This document shows positions 1 through 7,467 of a DNA stretch of 64,000 nucleotides, piece by piece. Under the pieces are notes generated by a model. That model was given only the letters and a program-made list of their open reading frames with translations, did no database searches and was not told where the DNA came from. Where the stretch lies: contig CAJUNA010000008.1 in the NCBI GenBank assembly GCA_910587645.1, forward strand, positions 1-64,000, read 5' to 3'. The stretch comes from an uncultured Oscillospiraceae bacterium (GTDB lineage Bacteria; Bacillota; Clostridia; Oscillospirales; Oscillospiraceae). Each line of letters starts with the position of its first letter. Position 1 is the first letter of the stretch. Position numbers and translations under genes: made by a program.

Positions 1-126
1 GACGATGAGCTGGCGAATATCGTTTGGGAATGCCTGGGGCCGTACTTCGCGGGGGATAGGACGATGGAGGATACCGTGCGGATGCTGGACAGCCGCGTGG
101 GGCTGTATGTCAGTGAGATGAGGTGA
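1..126 (+). CDS. C-terminal end of a solute-binding lipoprotein (partial)
   Basis: An open frame enters from the left edge and ends in TGA at 124-126, giving the last 41 residues of a protein. They match the C-terminus of the next gene almost position by position: IVWECLGPYFAGD here against IVWDTLGPYFAGD there, followed in both by an acidic helix and an RVxLY motif. The two genes are therefore tandem paralogues, and this one should also be an extracellular solute-binding protein. Its N-terminus lies outside the window, so the lipoprotein signal is inferred from the paralogue only. Confidence 0.8.
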   Translation, partial: DDELANIVWECLGPYFAGDRTMEDTVRMLDSRVGLYVSEMR

Positions 127-171
127 TGGCGCGCCCACGGGCGGCTGCCCGGGGGCGTTGGGGATTCTTGC

Positions 172-200
172 TTGTGTTCCTTGGGTGGGTATGCTAATAT
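172..200 (+). promoter_or_regulatory. Predicted sigma-A promoter of the solute-binding lipoprotein gene
   Basis: TTGTGT (172-177) and TAATAT (195-200) are separated by 17 bp, and a TG dinucleotide at 192-193 makes an extended -10. The start codon lies about 30 bp downstream. This suggests the second paralogue can be transcribed separately from the first. Confidence 0.5.
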
Positions 201-231
201 GAAAATATACTTATGATGGGAGGGACACCCT

Positions 232-1656
232 ATGAAAACGCGCACGAAATGGCAAGTTCCTTTGTTGCTTTTGAGCATATTCGCGGCCTGTATCCTCTCG
301 GCATGCGGAAGTAAGGACGGCGTGGAGCAGCCGCCGGAGCCGGAGGAGGGCGTACTAATTTATGCCGCGCTGAATCCGGTGACGGACGATTTTACCAGAT
401 CAGTAAAAAAATTCAACAACGCACATGAGGATGTCCAGATTGAGGTGCGGGATTATTCCGATGAACACGGCGTGGAGCGGCTTTTTGCGGAGCTTGCGCT
501 GGGGCAAGTGCCGGATATCATGGAAATGCACCGGCTCGGCGAGGGCGCAAACAAGGATGCCGCATGGTCGGATATGCCATACAGGGAACGCCCGGCGGAC
601 GAATACTGGCTGCCCTACCGCCAGATGGCGCAGAAGGGGTATCTGGAGAACCTGTGGCCGTACATTGAAAACGACCCCCAATTAGGGCTGGAGGGGGTCC
701 TTATGCCGCCGCTGAAAGCCGCGGAGGTGAACGGCGGCCTGTATATGATTTTCCCGGATGTCTCCATTACTACCCTGATGGGGCCGGAACATATCGTGGG
801 CAGCCGGTTGGGCTGGACGCTGGACGAGCTGATGGAAACCTATTCCACTATGCCGGAGGATTCCACGATCCTGCGCTATAACGCCACGAGATGGGATGTG
901 TTTTCCACGCTCTGCGCCCCCTTGCTGGAGCAGTACGTGAACATGGAAACAGGGGAAAGCTCCTTTGACAGCGAGGGGTTCCGGGATATGGTGGAATTTT
1001 TGAAATCTTTCCCGGAGGAATGCAAAACGGCAGGCTCAAGCGAGGAGGTCAGGGCGGAGCTTTTGGACCGGATCTTAGGTGGGCGGCAGATGCTGGAGAC
1101 GGTGACGGTTGCCGCGATGTGGTATATCGCTTCCCTGGATACTTATTGGGGCGCGCCATCCGCTTATGTTGGCTATCCCACGGCGGATGGCAGCTTGGGA
1201 AGCTTTTTTAACCTGCACGGCAACCAGTTGGCGATGTCCTCCAGTTGCCGGGATAAGGAGACGGCATGGGAGTTTATGCGCCCCATACTGACAAAGACCT
1301 ATCGGGACAGCGAAATGCTTGAGATGCGCAAATATGTCACGATCAAGACCTGTGTCAACCTGAAAAATTACAATCAGGGAAATGAGATTGATTTGGCGTA
1401 TAACCGTGGGATTTCTGATGTTGGCGCAGGCCCTCTCGGGGAGCGCCTGTTCAAACCGGAGGAACCGAATGAGAGCCACCTGCAACGGTTTGAAGCCCTT
1501 CTGAACAACACGGCCCAAATCTATTGGCCGGACAGCACTTTGTCCGATATCGTCTGGGATACCCTTGGGCCTTACTTCGCGGGGGACAAGGCCATGGACG
1601 AGGTGATCGGCCTGGTACAGAACCGGGTGCAGCTATATTTGAATGAGAACAGATGA
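232..1656 (+). CDS. Extracellular solute-binding lipoprotein (ABC sugar-type family)
   Basis: This 474-residue protein starts with a basic N-terminus, a hydrophobic stretch at residues 9-24 and the lipobox LSAC, so Cys25 should be lipidated and the protein anchored outside the membrane. The mature part has the layout of family 1/8 solute-binding proteins: an early beta-alpha unit (VTDDFTRSVKKFNNAHEDVQ), then two mixed lobes. Such proteins capture sugars or oligosaccharides for ABC importers, but no permease or ATPase gene is adjacent, so the ligand is unknown. It follows a paralogue whose tail is at 1-126. The ATG at 232 has a GGGAGGG ribosome binding site. Confidence 0.8.
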   Translation: MKTRTKWQVPLLLLSIFAACILSACGSKDGVEQPPEPEEGVLIYAALNPVTDDFTRSVKKFNNAHEDVQIEVRDYSDEHGVERLFAELALGQVPDIMEMHRLGEGANKDAAWSDMPYRERPADEYWLPYRQMAQKGYLENLWPYIENDPQLGLEGVLMPPLKAAEVNGGLYMIFPDVSITTLMGPEHIVGSRLGWTLDELMETYSTMPEDSTILRYNATRWDVFSTLCAPLLEQYVNMETGESSFDSEGFRDMVEFLKSFPEECKTAGSSEEVRAELLDRILGGRQMLETVTVAAMWYIASLDTYWGAPSAYVGYPTADGSLGSFFNLHGNQLAMSSSCRDKETAWEFMRPILTKTYRDSEMLEMRKYVTIKTCVNLKNYNQGNEIDLAYNRGISDVGAGPLGERLFKPEEPNESHLQRFEALLNNTAQIYWPDSTLSDIVWDTLGPYFAGDKAMDEVIGLVQNRVQLYLNENR

Positions 1657-1691
1657 CGGGCGGCGGAAGCCGGGGACCGTTTGCGCTCCCG

Positions 1692-2330
1692 TCAGGTTTT
1701 CCGGACCGGGTGGCGAATGAGGGTTTTCAGTTTCTCCGGCGCGGTCCGGCGGGGGTCGTTTAAGTAGATTTCGTGGTGGCGCCGTGTTTCGGTAAAGTCG
1801 GTTTCAAAGCCCTGGGCTGTGATAAAGGCGTGGAGTTTGCTGATGCTGGCAGGCTCGGCATCGTAAGGGCCTACATGGAGGAGGTGGGCGCACAGGCCTT
1901 CCTCCCAGCGGAGAAAACGGGCTTTGGACAGGGGAAGCCCCGGCTTTTTCTTCGCCAGGCGCTCCAATGCCCAGGCAAATACTTCCTCGTTTACAAAGCC
2001 TGGCTGGCGGATCAGGGAAGTCCAATGAAACAGGCTTTTATCTGTCTGGTTTATGCCGTCAAAGGCGGGGGCGTCTGCCCACCACAGGCCCTCCAGGGGC
2101 GGAACCACGTACTCATAATAGCCGGCCGGTTCTTCGCCCCCCATTTTGCTCATTTTGACAGTGAAGCTCAGCCCATACAGAATCTCCATTGCCTGGGCGT
2201 AGGCGGGGGCAGTGTTGGGGTCGCCTTGGCCGTCTACGGCGAAAAAGGCCATTTCGGGTACTTCGATGATAGCCGGGGCTTTGGGCATATACAAATGCTT
2301 TTCTGCCTTTTTGTAGTCGATTTTCTCCAT
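1692..2330 (-). CDS. GyrI-like small-molecule-binding domain protein
   Basis: The 212-residue product resembles stand-alone GyrI-like (SHS2/SOUL-type effector-binding) proteins. Seen features are the opening YKKAEKHLYMPKAPAIIEVP, the FFAVDGQGDP segment, a central YYEYVVPPLEGLWW and the C-terminal HEIYLNDPRRTAPEKLKTLI, which is typical of this group. Members bind hydrophobic cations or drugs; no enzymatic function can be claimed. It is the last gene of a tight set with the TfoX-like and DUF3795 genes, and its ATG follows AAGGAG. The convergent lipoprotein gene ends 35 bp away. Confidence 0.75.
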   Translation of the reverse strand: MEKIDYKKAEKHLYMPKAPAIIEVPEMAFFAVDGQGDPNTAPAYAQAMEILYGLSFTVKMSKMGGEEPAGYYEYVVPPLEGLWWADAPAFDGINQTDKSLFHWTSLIRQPGFVNEEVFAWALERLAKKKPGLPLSKARFLRWEEGLCAHLLHVGPYDAEPASISKLHAFITAQGFETDFTETRRHHEIYLNDPRRTAPEKLKTLIRHPVRKT

Positions 2331-2333
2331 GGA

Positions 2334-2660
2334 TTACTCCTTTTTTGCCTTTTTACGGGGCTTTTTCTCCGGCAGGGCGGCGCAGGTGGCCTTGACCAGC
2401 TCCACCAGCTTTTCCCGGTCCTCTACGTCCGGCAGGAGCATGTTGCCGCCGCCCTCATAGGGGATGCCGCGGGGGCAGTTGGGGAGGAGGGATTCCCCGG
2501 CGGGGGTGATTTTTACGAGCGTCCGGTCGTTGCAGACGCAGCCAAAGTATTTTCCGTCACAGTACAGGCCGTATTCTCCGAACATTTTCCGGTATGTAAT
2601 GGTTCCGGCGGGGGACATTTGCTCCATGACAAATTCAACGTAGCTCAGGCTGGATGCCAT
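2334..2660 (-). CDS. TfoX N-terminal domain protein
   Basis: A 108-residue protein with the TfoX/Sxy N-terminal pattern: an N-terminal helix, TITYRKMFGEYGLYCDGKYFG and a following beta strand (TLVKITPAG), then a basic C-terminal tail ending in KKPRKKAKKE. In gamma-proteobacteria Sxy/TfoX activates competence genes, but single-domain TfoX-N proteins in Firmicutes have no established role. The start ATG follows AGGAGG and lies one base after the DUF3795 stop, so the two are probably translationally coupled. Confidence 0.8.
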   Translation of the reverse strand: MASSLSYVEFVMEQMSPAGTITYRKMFGEYGLYCDGKYFGCVCNDRTLVKITPAGESLLPNCPRGIPYEGGGNMLLPDVEDREKLVELVKATCAALPEKKPRKKAKKE

Positions 2661-2661
2661 A

Positions 2662-2922
2662 TCACACCTCCTCCCGCCATTTCCGGCATTGCTCCAGGCG
2701 CAGGCCGTTGTCGCCCTGTTCCGGATCGTACGCGTAGGCTGTAAGCTGCTGGCAGGGGAATGTGGGACACTGCCCGCAGTGTGCGTGCTTTTTCCCCTCG
2801 CAGCAGGCTTTTATGGGGCAGCTCCCCCAGAAGGGGGTTTCGATGTTGGCGCAGCCTTGGCATCCCATGGATTCCCGGTATGGGCAGCCCGCGCATAAGA
2901 TTCCACATCTTGATTCAGCCAT
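2662..2922 (-). CDS. DUF3795-like cysteine-rich protein
   Basis: This 86-residue protein has about a dozen cysteines in CxxC and CxxxC arrangements (CGILCAGC, GCQGC, CPIKACC, CGQCPTFPC), as in the DUF3795 family, whose function is unknown and where metal or cluster binding is suspected. I chose the ATG at 2922 rather than a TTG at 2937 because the GGAGG ribosome binding site overlaps that TTG and sits 8 bp before the ATG. It is the first gene of a three-gene set with TfoX-N and GyrI-like proteins, a combination often seen in stress or small-molecule response loci (inference). Confidence 0.8.
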   Translation of the reverse strand: MAESRCGILCAGCPYRESMGCQGCANIETPFWGSCPIKACCEGKKHAHCGQCPTFPCQQLTAYAYDPEQGDNGLRLEQCRKWREEV

Positions 2923-3029
2923 GTTATATTCCTCCAATATTCTTTCTGTGCGTCCATAGTTCCGGGGATGGGTGGCTCCCGGGGGTAAGGGCGGAAGCTA
3001 TTTCAATTTTACTACCGGAAATACGACAG

Positions 3030-3932
3030 CTATCTGTCATATTTCTGGCAGATTTCTTTTAGCCGTGAGAAAAATTCCTGCCGCAGATGGTGGGGCTCCA
3101 ATAACTCCGCCTGTGACTGGAAGCTTAGTACCCAGCGGAAAAGCTCCTCTTTATCGGGAAAGCCACGGCGGAAAAGTAAAAAACCATCCTCCTGGGAAGA
3201 AAAACTTTCGGCCCCGTATTCGTCGATCAGCCGCCAGCGGGCGGCTGGGGAAAAGCGGATCAGCGATTGCAGCCGATCGGGGTAAAGCCGCTCCGCCGGG
3301 GTGATTGGGCTGGGCGCGGGGCGGGGGGTGAAACACTCCGGTAAGACCGCTACATCGAGCATGCGGTTGAGCTTGAATAACCGGAAGTCTTCCCGTTCCC
3401 TGCACCAGCCGTGGAGATACCAGCTCGACCAGCGGAATACCAGCTGATATGGTTCTACGGTGCGGTGGCTGTCACCGCCGGGGGCGCAGTAGGTGAATTG
3501 TGCCAGCCTGCGCGCCGCGCAGGCGGTTTTTAAGGCCGCCAGCTTGGGGGCCAGCGCGGGGCCGTACCAGGAGGATAGGTCAATGGTGACGCAATCGTCT
3601 CCCGCGCTGGCGCGGGAAGGGGGGAGCTTCTCCATGAGCTGCCGGTAATATCCTGTGCCGGATACGCTGTCCAGGCTCCGCAGCCCCGCCAGGATGGCCC
3701 CGCGATCCGCGTCTGTCAGGACCGTTTGCTTTACCGCGTAGCCTTCCATGATGGAGATGCCGCCCCCGGCGCCGCGCACTGTGCGCAGGGGAATCCCCGC
3801 GCGGCACAGGCGGTCTACGTCCCGCTGGATAGTCCGGGGGCTGACCTCGAACCGTGCCGCCAGGCTGGCGGCGGTGGCCTGCTCTTCCCGGAGTAAAATA
3901 GATAATATCCCAATCAGACGGTCAATGGTCAT
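3030..3932 (-). CDS. YafY-type transcriptional regulator (HTH_11 + WYL)
   Basis: The 300-residue protein has an N-terminal helix-turn-helix of the DeoR/HTH_11 type (residues about 1-55, with RFEVSPRTIQRDVDRL) and a central WYL domain (about 135-220, with YQLVFRWSSWYLHGWC), followed by a C-terminal WYL-extension domain. WYL regulators sense ligands or nucleic-acid fragments and control neighbouring genes. The ATG follows AGGAGGG. It is divergent from the TetR gene 101 bp away. Its target is not evident; the DUF3795-tfoX-gyrI set downstream on the same strand is the nearest candidate. Confidence 0.85.
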   Translation of the reverse strand: MTIDRLIGILSILLREEQATAASLAARFEVSPRTIQRDVDRLCRAGIPLRTVRGAGGGISIMEGYAVKQTVLTDADRGAILAGLRSLDSVSGTGYYRQLMEKLPPSRASAGDDCVTIDLSSWYGPALAPKLAALKTACAARRLAQFTYCAPGGDSHRTVEPYQLVFRWSSWYLHGWCREREDFRLFKLNRMLDVAVLPECFTPRPAPSPITPAERLYPDRLQSLIRFSPAARWRLIDEYGAESFSSQEDGFLLFRRGFPDKEELFRWVLSFQSQAELLEPHHLRQEFFSRLKEICQKYDR

Positions 3933-3993
3933 GGCGGCTGCCCTCCTGTCAGAATTTCGGTGAATTTCTCTCTATAAATTTCTGTGAAGATGT

Positions 3994-4009
3994 GCTATAC
4001 TATGGCCTG
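3994..4009 (+). promoter_or_regulatory. -10 region and putative TetR operator upstream of the TetR gene
   Basis: The 16-mer GCTATACTATGGCCTG contains a near-consensus -10 box (TATACT, 3996-4001). The same 16-mer with one difference (A to G) recurs at 4670-4685 in front of the next operon. A shared element overlapping both -10 boxes is what an autoregulating local repressor would need. Confidence 0.5.
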
Positions 4010-4033
4010 ACTATGGAAATGAGGTGTGAGGCT

Positions 4034-4591
4034 ATGCCGAATTTTACACGCAAAGCGATCAAGGAATCCTTTCTGAAGCTGCTCAGCCAGCGCCCCCTCA
4101 GTCAGATCACCGTTAAGGATATTGTAGAGGATTGCGGCATCAACCGCAACTCCTTTTATTACCATTTCGCGGATTTACCCGCCCTGGTAGAGGAGATCGG
4201 CGGGGAAATGGTCTCCGACCTGATGGCGCGCTATCCTACCATCAGCTCTGTGGAGCAGTCCTTTGACGCGGTGGTGGATTTCCTCGCCCAGAATAAACGG
4301 GCTATTTACCACATCTATAACTCCGTTAGCCGGGATATCTTCGAGCGCCACATGATGGAGCTGTGCCACTATGTTGCCGCCGCCTACATAGAGGCCGCTA
4401 TGGACGGCCAGCCGCCGGAGGATATTGCTGTGCTGGTGCGGTTTCACCGCTGCGCCTGCTTTGGCACCGTCATTGACTGGCTTAACAGCGGCATGAAGGA
4501 CGATATCGCCGCCTATTTCCGGCAGATCTGCCGCCTGCGCCCCGGCTGGCCTACCCCAAGGCAGTCAGACACCAGTTTGTCCCGTGTCTGA
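4034..4591 (+). CDS. TetR/AcrR family transcriptional regulator
   Basis: The 185-residue protein begins with the TetR helix-turn-helix: FTRKAIKESFLKLL, then ITVKDIVEDCGINRNSFYYHF at about residues 25-45, ending in the classic FYYHF signature. The C-terminal ligand/dimer domain is all-helical. I reject an in-frame GTG at 3992 because it lies inside the promoter -10 box; the ATG at 4034 has an AGGTG site. It precedes the DUF308/MMPL/heptad-repeat operon, and TetR regulators next to MMPL exporters are common, so it probably represses that operon and itself. Confidence 0.88.
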   Translation: MPNFTRKAIKESFLKLLSQRPLSQITVKDIVEDCGINRNSFYYHFADLPALVEEIGGEMVSDLMARYPTISSVEQSFDAVVDFLAQNKRAIYHIYNSVSRDIFERHMMELCHYVAAAYIEAAMDGQPPEDIAVLVRFHRCACFGTVIDWLNSGMKDDIAAYFRQICRLRPGWPTPRQSDTSLSRV

Positions 4592-4642
4592 TTTTTAGGC
4601 ATCGCCGCCCCCGTGTCTGGTTTTTGGACACGGGGGTTTTTC
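4566..4642 (+). terminator. Terminator after the TetR gene, with an overlapping second hairpin
   Basis: CCCCCGTGTC (4608-4617) pairs perfectly with GACACGGGGG (4627-4636) and is followed by TTTTT, a strong intrinsic terminator. A weaker hairpin sits just upstream: CAGACAC (4566-4572) with GTGTCTG (4584-4590) followed by ATTTTT, overlapping the end of the coding region. The arms share GACAC/GTGTC sequences and could exchange partners. Confidence 0.8.
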
Positions 4643-4669
4643 TGCCCATTTTCATCCGCCGCCTGCCGC

Positions 4670-4685
4670 GCTATACTGTGGCCTG
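4670..4685 (+). promoter_or_regulatory. -10 region and putative TetR operator of the MMPL operon
   Basis: GCTATACTGTGGCCTG carries a TATACT -10 box (4672-4677) and matches 15 of 16 positions of the element at 3994-4009. It lies 40 bp before the first start codon of the operon. Confidence 0.5.
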
Positions 4686-4724
4686 TAAAGAGAACTCCGG
4701 TGGACGGAGGCAAAAGGGGGTGTA

Positions 4725-5333
4725 ATGATGGAGACGCGTTCTGTGGCCTCTATGCGGTTCGCGAAAACAGGGTACATTGTGATGAGCATTGTTTTCTGTG
4801 TGGTGGGCGTACTGTTTATCGCCCTGCCTGCCAAGGCGGCGGTGGTTATCGGCAAGACCCTGGGCGTGGCGATGGCGGCTTTTGGCGTGGTAAAGCTGGT
4901 GGGCTATTTCTCCAGGGATTTGTTCCGGCTGGCGTTCCAGTATGATCTGGAATTCGGGATATTGCTGATCGCGCTGGGCTTGACCGTCCTGCTGCGGACA
5001 TCCGGCGTGATGGACTTTATCTGCGTTGCTATGGGTGTGGCGATTCTGGCCGATGGTTTGTTTAAAATCCAGATCGCTGTGGACGCCAAACGCTTCGGTA
5101 TCCAGGCGTGGTGGCTGATCCTGGTATTGGCCGCACTGGCCGGAGGGGTAGGCCTGCTGCTGGTGTTCCGCCCCTGGGAGAGCGTGCAGGCGTTGACAGT
5201 CCTGCTGGGGATATCGCTGCTGGCGGAGGGGGGGTTAAACCTCTGTGTGGCCCTCAGCACGGTGAAAATCGTTGGGCATCAACAGCCCGATGTAATCGAA
5301 ACCGACTACTATGAGGTACGCGAGTACTGGTAA
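4725..5333 (+). CDS. DUF308 (HdeD-like) integral membrane protein
   Basis: The 202-residue protein consists of about six hydrophobic helices in three similar hairpins, each ending in a glycine-rich turn and a polar segment, as in the DUF308/HdeD family (for example GILLIALGLTVLLRTSGVMD and LLGISLLAEGGLNL). A short hydrophilic tail rich in D, E and Y follows. HdeD protects E. coli from acid, but Firmicutes members have no assigned role. It is the first gene of an operon with an MMPL transporter 28 bp downstream, which suggests a part in envelope transport or resistance. The ATG follows AAAAGGGGG. Confidence 0.78.
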   Translation: MMETRSVASMRFAKTGYIVMSIVFCVVGVLFIALPAKAAVVIGKTLGVAMAAFGVVKLVGYFSRDLFRLAFQYDLEFGILLIALGLTVLLRTSGVMDFICVAMGVAILADGLFKIQIAVDAKRFGIQAWWLILVLAALAGGVGLLLVFRPWESVQALTVLLGISLLAEGGLNLCVALSTVKIVGHQQPDVIETDYYEVREYW

Positions 5334-5361
5334 TTTTGACGAGAAAGGATGTTTCGGATTG

Positions 5362-7467
5362 ATGCGTTTTTCCAAAGCGGTAGTGAAATACCGCGTCCCA
5401 GTCCTTGTTGTAACGCTGCTGCTGATGGTTCCTTCTGTGCTGGGCATGGCGGCAACAAGGATCAACTATGACATGCTGGACTATCTGCCGGAGGACATGG
5501 AGACCGTTATCGGGCAGAATGCGCTGCTGGAGGAGTTCCACAAAGGCGCGTTTTCCTTCCTTATCCTGGAAGATATGCCTGCGAAAGACGTCTCAGCGTT
5601 GAAGGGTACAATCGAAAAGATTGACCATGTGGAGACCGTCCTTTGGTTTGATTCCTTAATGGATATTTCCGTACCAGTGGAATTGCTGCCGGATAAGCTG
5701 TACGATGTGTTCAACGCCGGGGACGCTACTATGATGGCCGTGTTCTTTGATACTTCTACCTCCTCCGACTTGACCATGGACGCTATCCGGGAGATTCGAG
5801 CGGCGGCGGGGGAACAGTGCTTTGTCTCCGGCATGTCCGCCCTGGTGACCGATTTGAAGGATTTGTGCGAGCGGGAAGAGCCGGTTTATGTGGGGATTGC
5901 CGTAGCCCTGGCCTGTGGGGCGATGCTACTGCTGCTGGATAGCTGGCTGGCGCCCTTTGTGTTCCTGGCCAGCATCGGCATGATGATCCTGATGAACCTG
6001 GGGACCAACTATTTTATGGGGGAGATCTCTTACATCACAAAAGCCCTCTCCGCCGTTTTGCAGTTGGCTGTGACAATGGACTACTCTATCTTCCTCTGGA
6101 ACAGCTACAATGAACAGAGAGAACGGCATGAGGACCACAGGGACGCGATGGCTGCCGCGATCGATGCTACCTTGGCATCTGTAACCGGTTCCTCGGTAAC
6201 TACCATCGCCGGGTTTATCGCCCTGTGCTTCATGACCTTTACTATGGGCCGGGATTTGGGCATTGTGATGGCGAAGGGCGTTCTGCTGGGGGTGATTGGC
6301 TGCGTAACCGTGCTGCCCAGTTTGATCCTGGTGTTTGATAAGCCCATGCAGAAGACGCGCCACCGTTCCTTGATTCCGAATATGCGGGGGTTTGCCGCTG
6401 GCGTGGTGAAGATTTTCCCGGTGTTTCTGGTGGCGCTTGTCCTGATTGTCCCGCCTGCGCTGTATGGATACCACCAAACCAACAGCGAGGTTTACTACGA
6501 TATGGGCCAATGCCTGCCGGAGGATATGGCCTATGTCGCCGCCAATAAAAAGCTCAGCGAGGACTTCGGCGTGGCATCCACCCACATGCTCCTTGTGGAT
6601 TCAAACCTGTCCTCACAGGATGTCCGCGCCATGATCCAGGAGATGGAAGCGGTTGACGGCGTACAGTATGTCCTGGGGTTGGAAGCTGTGGCGGGAGCCA
6701 GGGTGCCGGTGGAATTCCTGCCGGAAAATGTTACCAGCAAGCTGGACAGCGGGAAATGGGAACTGCTGCTGGTCAACTCCCAATACAAGGTGGCAAGCGA
6801 GGAGGTAAACCAGCAGGTGGACCGGCTCCATGCGGTTTTAAAACGCTACGACCCGGACGGAATGCTGATCGGGGAAGCCCCCTGCATGAAGGATATGATC
6901 GAGACAACGGGCCGGGATTTTCAGGTGGTTAACACGGTGTCTATTATAGCGATCTTCCTGATTATCGCGCTGGTGGAAAAGAGTTTTACGCTGCCCTTTA
7001 TCCTGATCGCCGTGATTGAGGCCGCTATCTTTATTAACCTGGGCCTGCCCCATTATTTGGGCCAGAGCCTGCCCTTCATCGCCCCAATTTGCATCAGTAC
7101 CATCCAGCTTGGCGCAACGGTGGATTACGCAATTTTAATGACTACCCGTTATAAAACCGAGCGGATTTCCGGTAAGGATAAGCGGGAGAGCGTCCAAAGG
7201 GCGCTGGCGGCTTCGATCCCCTCCATTATCGTTTCCGGTATGGGCCTGTTTGCCGCGACCTTCGGCGTGGCGGTGTACTCAGATATCGACATTATCAGTT
7301 CCATGTGCCTGCTGATGGCCCGGGGCGCGGTGATCAGTATGATGGCGGTCATCTTTATGCTGCCCGCCCTGCTGCTGTTGTGCGACAGGCTGATCTGTGC
7401 CACTACGACAAGTATGAAAAACGCTAAAAATTACGCAATGTCTAAACAGGAGGTTTTTGTGAAATGA
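5362..7467 (+). CDS. MMPL/RND-family transporter
   Basis: This 701-residue protein has the RND two-fold layout: one N-terminal membrane helix (about residues 9-30), a large extracytoplasmic domain, five helices (about 180-330), then helix 7 (about 350-372), a second extracytoplasmic domain and five more helices (about 525-685). The repeated membrane motif appears as QLAVTMDYSIFLWNSY and QLGATVDYAILMTTRY, each with the Asp expected for proton coupling. MMPL proteins export lipids or toxic hydrophobic compounds. I chose ATG 5362 rather than 5311, which lies inside the previous gene. It overlaps the next gene by 4 bp, so the two are coupled. Confidence 0.88.
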   Translation: MRFSKAVVKYRVPVLVVTLLLMVPSVLGMAATRINYDMLDYLPEDMETVIGQNALLEEFHKGAFSFLILEDMPAKDVSALKGTIEKIDHVETVLWFDSLMDISVPVELLPDKLYDVFNAGDATMMAVFFDTSTSSDLTMDAIREIRAAAGEQCFVSGMSALVTDLKDLCEREEPVYVGIAVALACGAMLLLLDSWLAPFVFLASIGMMILMNLGTNYFMGEISYITKALSAVLQLAVTMDYSIFLWNSYNEQRERHEDHRDAMAAAIDATLASVTGSSVTTIAGFIALCFMTFTMGRDLGIVMAKGVLLGVIGCVTVLPSLILVFDKPMQKTRHRSLIPNMRGFAAGVVKIFPVFLVALVLIVPPALYGYHQTNSEVYYDMGQCLPEDMAYVAANKKLSEDFGVASTHMLLVDSNLSSQDVRAMIQEMEAVDGVQYVLGLEAVAGARVPVEFLPENVTSKLDSGKWELLLVNSQYKVASEEVNQQVDRLHAVLKRYDPDGMLIGEAPCMKDMIETTGRDFQVVNTVSIIAIFLIIALVEKSFTLPFILIAVIEAAIFINLGLPHYLGQSLPFIAPICISTIQLGATVDYAILMTTRYKTERISGKDKRESVQRALAASIPSIIVSGMGLFAATFGVAVYSDIDIISSMCLLMARGAVISMMAVIFMLPALLLLCDRLICATTTSMKNAKNYAMSKQEVFVK

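Noticed and set aside
3992..4033. GTG start of the TetR gene at 3992
   Set aside because: The codon lies in the -10 box of the promoter; ATG 4034 has a proper ribosome binding site and begins the family sequence.
5311..5361. Upstream ATG of the MMPL gene inside the previous gene
   Set aside because: The extra 17 residues are polar and precede the usual basic start before membrane helix 1.
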